The notes below the pieces were generated by a model. It saw only the letters and a program-made list of their open reading frames with translations, ran no database searches and had not been told where the DNA came from. 64,000 bases of DNA from Gari tellinella (lineage: Eukaryota; Mollusca; Bivalvia; Cardiida; Psammobiidae), in contig OV277859.1 of assembly GCA_922989275.2 (NCBI GenBank), positions 35,507,501 to 35,571,500 on the forward strand, given 5' to 3'. The position numbers and the translations under genes were made by a program. This document shows positions 24,201-30,200 of this stretch, one piece after another; the stretch's first letter is position 1, and every line of letters begins with the position of its first letter.

Positions 24201-27200
24201 AACATTTCCAATATTTCCCAGGGCTCCAGATAGGAGGGAGTAAACTGCACAAATCCAACATTTTCTCACTTATTTTAGCATCAAATCCTATGATGTTACT
24301 ATTCATTAGAATCGTCTCGAAGAGACGATTCTAATGAGTAGTGACACCATAGGATTTATAGCAGAAATAAAGATTTTAGTATTTGAAATACCCCCCTTAT
24401 CTAGAGCCCTGATTTCCATCTTTATATTTGCACCAGATTCTATGGTGAGACACCAATTACCATTCTAATGAGTAGTCACAACATAGGGTATGGTGCACAC
24501 ATAAAGAATTCAAAGTTTGAAATAATTCCCTTATCTGGAGCTCTGTAAAATATATGATATATACAAAAGACTTAAGACGTAGAACTGATATGTTGTAAAT
24601 GGAATACTGTTTTCTGGGGCTGCTCGCAATTATTTGAAAAAAATCTGTTCAGTTATTCAGTCAACAAAAAAATAAAGCAGATGAAAGAACCGTGACCGAG
24701 TTCTGATTCAGTAGAATCCGCCCAAAGACCTGTGTAGGTTCTCATATGACCCATGAAATCAATCAATCAAATTCTGAGAATCTTCTCTAGCTGGTAATAA
24801 TATTCATTCCAGTTTTCTGTACATACACCATATACACTACCTGTAGAGATTTCTGTATGTCACCCATGTCCTCATATACAGTCCCTAGAAACTGGAATGG
24901 CTTGCTGGCTTCTGGGGCTGAAATAACACCATTAATTCTGCTTTAAATTCCATCCTAGCTAATCTTCAATAGTTGTTTAATGCACACATTCATTTAAAAA
25001 TATTTGTCAGAGAGAAAACGAAGCTCCCCATCAGCACATTTAGCAACTTAAAATCAGACTCTGAGGTCAAGGTCACAGAAGTCAACCTTTTGCTAAACTA
25101 GCTAAAACCTGAGGCCTGTTCAGCCTAGCGCTAGGTTACAGCTCGATGATCTTTAACATGGGGCACCATACAGTTGCCACATTAAAGCAGATGAAATTTC
25201 AGGTTAATGGTTTATAACTATTGGTGGTTTAATGCAGGACGAAATTAATGCCCAAAGATCTTACAGCACATCTCAAAAGCTTTATAAGCATTGACCCTTG
25301 TGTAATCTAAGCCTTTCAACTCACCTTGTCTGATGATCTCTAGGCACTGTTGGATGGCCAGTTTGTGATCGCCCCTGGCAAATGTCATCACTGCCTCACC
25401 CATACTCTTCTCCAGTAGTTTGGGCAACTCAAACCTTCGCTTACGCTTCTGATAAATAAGAAGCAAAACTAGAAATGTATTTGTAAATATATATGTGTTC
25501 ATATGGAAGAAATGTGGTTAAAATATCCCTTCACTATCAAGATGCATTCTGATTTACTTTATAATGCTTCTTTTAAAACTTAAGTCCCCTTCATATAATT
25601 TTTTTGACATACTACTGATATAGATAAGCAGTCAGCTCCTTCTATGTGTTATCGGGTTCACACTAATTAATATTCACTTTGATCAAAGTCCTGGGTTATT
25701 CCTTTAGCCTTATTAGAGTATTTGCCAGGTTTCACATACTTCCCTTTCCAGTGCCATTTCATGTGCTTACGGTTTATTTGTCCCGATTAATAGAGATTGT
25801 TTAACACCGAAAGTACCTACGGGAGGTACCTGATACGCAATAATCCATTGAGTAACAATTCTTAAATTATATGTCTTGGTTACAAACCACCAGGTGGTGT
25901 AAGAATTGGGCATGTATCCCATTAAGCAGACACCTGCCCATTACATATGATAATTAACATTATTTAATGGTCTTAATAGAGTCTTAACCCATTACCCCAT
26001 AGCCTGTTTCTTGTATTAAAGATATGGGATCACTAAAAGTAGGTTGAAAGTAAAGCAGAATGCGCCCAAACATAGTTACATAGTTGATTCTGGTAGAAGG
26101 TTAGTCCTGTAACACCAGCTCTAGTTCTTCATTATGATCTTCTTGGTTTATACTGAGACCCTTAATCACTGTTTCCCTATAGTCATATTTAATGTCTTGA
26201 TCACTCCAAAATTTGTCAAGCCTACTTTCAAACGATCTTACTGTTTGCGCTTTCACTACTGTTGGAGGTAAACTGACGTTCCAGATATCCACACATCTAT
26301 AGCTGAATGAGGGGGCCTCCGTGGCCTAGTGGTATAGTCACGGTGACTTACATCACTAAGCTCCTCACCGCTGTGAGTTCGAATCCCAGTAGGGTCGTTC
26401 GGATTCTTCATGTGGGGAAGCCTTCCAGCTGGCTTGCGGAAGGTCGGTGGTTCTACCCAGTTGCCGATTTGTGTCTGAAACGGTGCATAAAGGGCTTCTG
26501 GGGTCTTCCTCCACCTGTAATTAGCTGGACGTCGCGATATGACTGAAATACTGTTAAAAGCGACGTAAAATCATAACAAATCAAATCAAATCTATAGCTG
26601 AATGAATGTTTTCTAATATTTAGGCGTGCTCTTTTTTTATAGAGCATAATTATAGTCATGACCTCTGGTGTTACCTCTTGTCACCTCATTTCTCCTAGTG
26701 AATAGGTTGTTTTGATCGTAGTCACATTTATTTGTCAGTATCTTGTAGCACATTATCATATCACCACGGAGTCTACGATAGGCTAGACTGGGTAATTTTA
26801 ACAGTTTTAATCTCTCTTCATATGGTTTTTCAGAAAATCCAGGAATTAATCTTGTGGCCCTCCTTTGTACATTTTCAATCATGTCAAGGTGTTTTTTCTT
26901 ATATGGTGCCCACACTTGATTAGCGTATTCAATATGTGGTCTTACTAGAGTAAGGCGCATTCTGCTTTACTTTAAGCATTCTTTAAGCAACTATCTGCTA
27001 GAATATAGAAAATATTTCCTGTGATATAATTCAATTATTCATGGCTGTTTAAATTTGAACAATTTTCTTCAGTGGAAGAATAAATTAAAGGCGTAAAAAG
27101 GCGTATTTATGGGGTAATAGGTTAAACGAGAGGTTTACTGTATCTTAGTCTCACTTACACTTCTTCAAATCCAAATTCTGCACTCACCTTTCTCCTGACT

Positions 27201-30200
27201 GGCTCTTTACCTTCTGAAAAAGTAAAGAATAAGAATATAGGAGGCCATGCTTCAAAAATAACATTTACATATACCTGTATTGTATACCTAAGGGTTCAAG
27301 AAATAAGGAAGTCTACTATGCATTTCAAAATATTTCCCCATGAAACTCTTATGTTGAGACCATGTACTATCACCCTTTACTCCATAACCTGTTTCTAATT
27401 TGAAGACAAGTGATCACTTAAAGCAGGTTGAAAGTAAAGCAGAAAGCGCCTTACGGCTCATTCTGCTTTACTTTCAGCCTATTTTCAAAGGGTAAACTCA
27501 CTTCTTTTCTCTCCAATTTGCTGTGCAATATCCCTCACTAAATCTTCGTCATCATCCTCCATAGGTGGCAGATCTTCTGTAACAGCTGTTTTCTGGGCCT
27601 GATTGCTCCTCTCCATCTCTTCACTAAACTCTAGAAAGGATATTTTCCCTGAAAGTATAAAGACATGCATGTCATTTCAACATTTTCCTACATTGAGTAG
27701 AATTTGAGTTTTAACTATAAACTAGCTTTTTCAACATGGTCACTATGGAAATCATATTGGATTTTGGATCAACATGAAAATAACAACATTTTGCCAGGCC
27801 AAAAGGTTATAAAGATATTGGATTGAGTCTGAGCTTAATTGTTCCCAAGCATTTGATTGGTCAGATTTGAGATTTTGCTCCTTGACAGCAAAAGCTCAAA
27901 TCTGACCAATCAAATGCTTGAGAGTGATATCAGACTGAACTCAAAAGCTTTACCACCTTGGAACTTAGGACTATGCATTGGTAGTCAATGGGAAGAGGCA
28001 CCTGAAAAAGCTTAGGAAGGACTACAAACCTTAGCAGCAACATCAACTATGCATTGGTCATTTCAACCATCATCATCATCATCATCATCATCCAGTTTAG
28101 TTTAACCAGGCCATTGATTAATCCTTCTTATAAGGGTGAGGCCTGGCTGTCATGTTTCAACAAAATAGGTCCAGTATAATTTGAGGTAGGTGTATTAATT
28201 AAGTTAACTTATGAAATATGAAGACAGATATTAGTTATCCTGTGGGCTAATAAATATGACATACACTACAGGGGCTTTCTGCTTTACTATCAGCCTGCTT
28301 TAGGCAACAACCTGTCTTAACCCTTTGAGCCCTAGTCCCGCATATAGGCATCATTTTCAAACAGTGAACATGTGAATAGTAAACTTGTCCTATGCAAACA
28401 GTGAAGACCCAGATCAGAGGGCTCCGAAAGGAGCCCTCTGATCAGGGTCTTCACTGTTTGTAATAATGCCAAACATTGACAAAAACAACCCTTAAAAGTC
28501 AGAAATGGACTAAACTAAAATGGAAACTGGAATTGTCCATTTAAAGTTTCAGGGAGGAAAGAGTTAAACACTGAAAACAAGCTACAGTAGAACCTCTCTA
28601 TTACGATCACTAAATTGTGTCAAGTACTAGTTGTTTAAGCCAGGTGGCTGCTTAAAGCATTGTTAAAGTGAAACAGAAAGCTCCTACAGGAGCTTTCTGT
28701 TTCACTTTTACATTGCTTTAAGCTGTCACCTGTCTTTTATAAAGACAACTAGCCTTCATTTTAGTGGTCGTAATAGAGAGGTTCTACTGCAGGGCTCCAG
28801 ATAAGAGGGAGTAAATTGAACAAAACAAACATTTTTTCACTAATTTCAGCACCAAATCCTATGGTGTTACTACTCATTAGAATTGTCTCGAAGAGACCAT
28901 TCTAATGAGTAGTGACATCATAGGGTTTAATTCAGAAATAAAGATTTAAGTTTTTGAAATACTCCCCTTATCTGGAGCCCTGCTACTGTATATGAAAGCG
29001 CAATCATATTAATATCTGTACCTGTACCTTTCGTTCATAAACATGTCTTGTCCTAGTAAAGCATAAGGAAACATTAAAAAGCAGGTTAAACTTAAAAGTA
29101 AAGCAAAACATATCTCATCTGAAAGAACTTTTTCTTTGTCAATTAGTATTGAACCCCTTCACCCCCCTACCCCCAAATACAATGGTTGTTTGCAAATAGT
29201 TAGGACCTTGATCAGACACCAAGTAATGCAGCATCTGATCATGATCCAAACTATTTGACCTTTATTTCAATGTTTCTTATGTCAAAATACCAAACCACTA
29301 CATTTGAAAAATAAACGCAGATGACAATTGTTAAAGCAGATTATGTCAAGGCAGTGAAGGGGGTTAACCAATTACCCCATAAACAGTTTCTAGTACTGAA
29401 GATAGGTGAACATTTAAAGCAGGTTGAAAGTAAAGCAGAATGCCCCATTATGCGCATTCTGCTTTACTTTCAGTCTGCTGCTTTAAGCTATGATCTGCTA
29501 GGATATAGATTTACTATTTCTTACAGTACATTATTATGACTGTATGAATTGGTACCATTTTTCTTCAGTGTAGAATTAAATTAAAGGCTAAAGAATGTGT
29601 ATTTATATGATAATGGGCTTAACACTGAATAATGAACATGTTTCACTATAAACACCTGTAAGATACTGAAGTGTCAGCTCTACACTGACAAAACAGTTTG
29701 GGTCCAGAGCTATACTGGGGGCAGGTTCTGATGTAGAAGGCTGGGGCTCCTGGTCATCCTTAGCTCCAGGTAGCTCTGGTATGTCCACTTCCATCTCACT
29801 AGTAGAGACAAGTAACGAGTCATCTATAAGAACCTCTTCATCCTCCCCCTCGTCCTCTGACATATGAACCAATCCCTTCACCTAAAAGTTAATTATGTGG
29901 GTTACTCAAAAACATCCAAGCAGATCTTGTAACACAAGGAATGTGTATGGAGCAACCAAAGCCTGAGTAGTTAGGTGACTTGAGTTTTTAAGTCCACAGT
30001 TTTAAAATTGAATTTCATTCTAGAATCAAGAGAATGGTTGTAATTTTGTAAGATTCAGAGGGTTACTGGACGTTTCGCTACCCTGTTGCATTTGAGCCTG
30101 TCAGTTCGCTCATAACCGAGGGTGTTTTACCCTGGACGTTTCACTACCCGTACATTTTCGCTACCCCCGATTTTATTGTAGTTTATTTACACTAAATGAA

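Larger units (their letters stand above)
25984..27125 (+). mobile_element. Family A MITE split by a LINE
   Basis: The left half ends in the hairpin at AGAATGCGCC (26066). The right half resumes at AAGGCGCATTCTGC (26952) and ends GGGGTAATAGGTTAA. Everything between is LINE and SINE. Confidence 0.88.
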
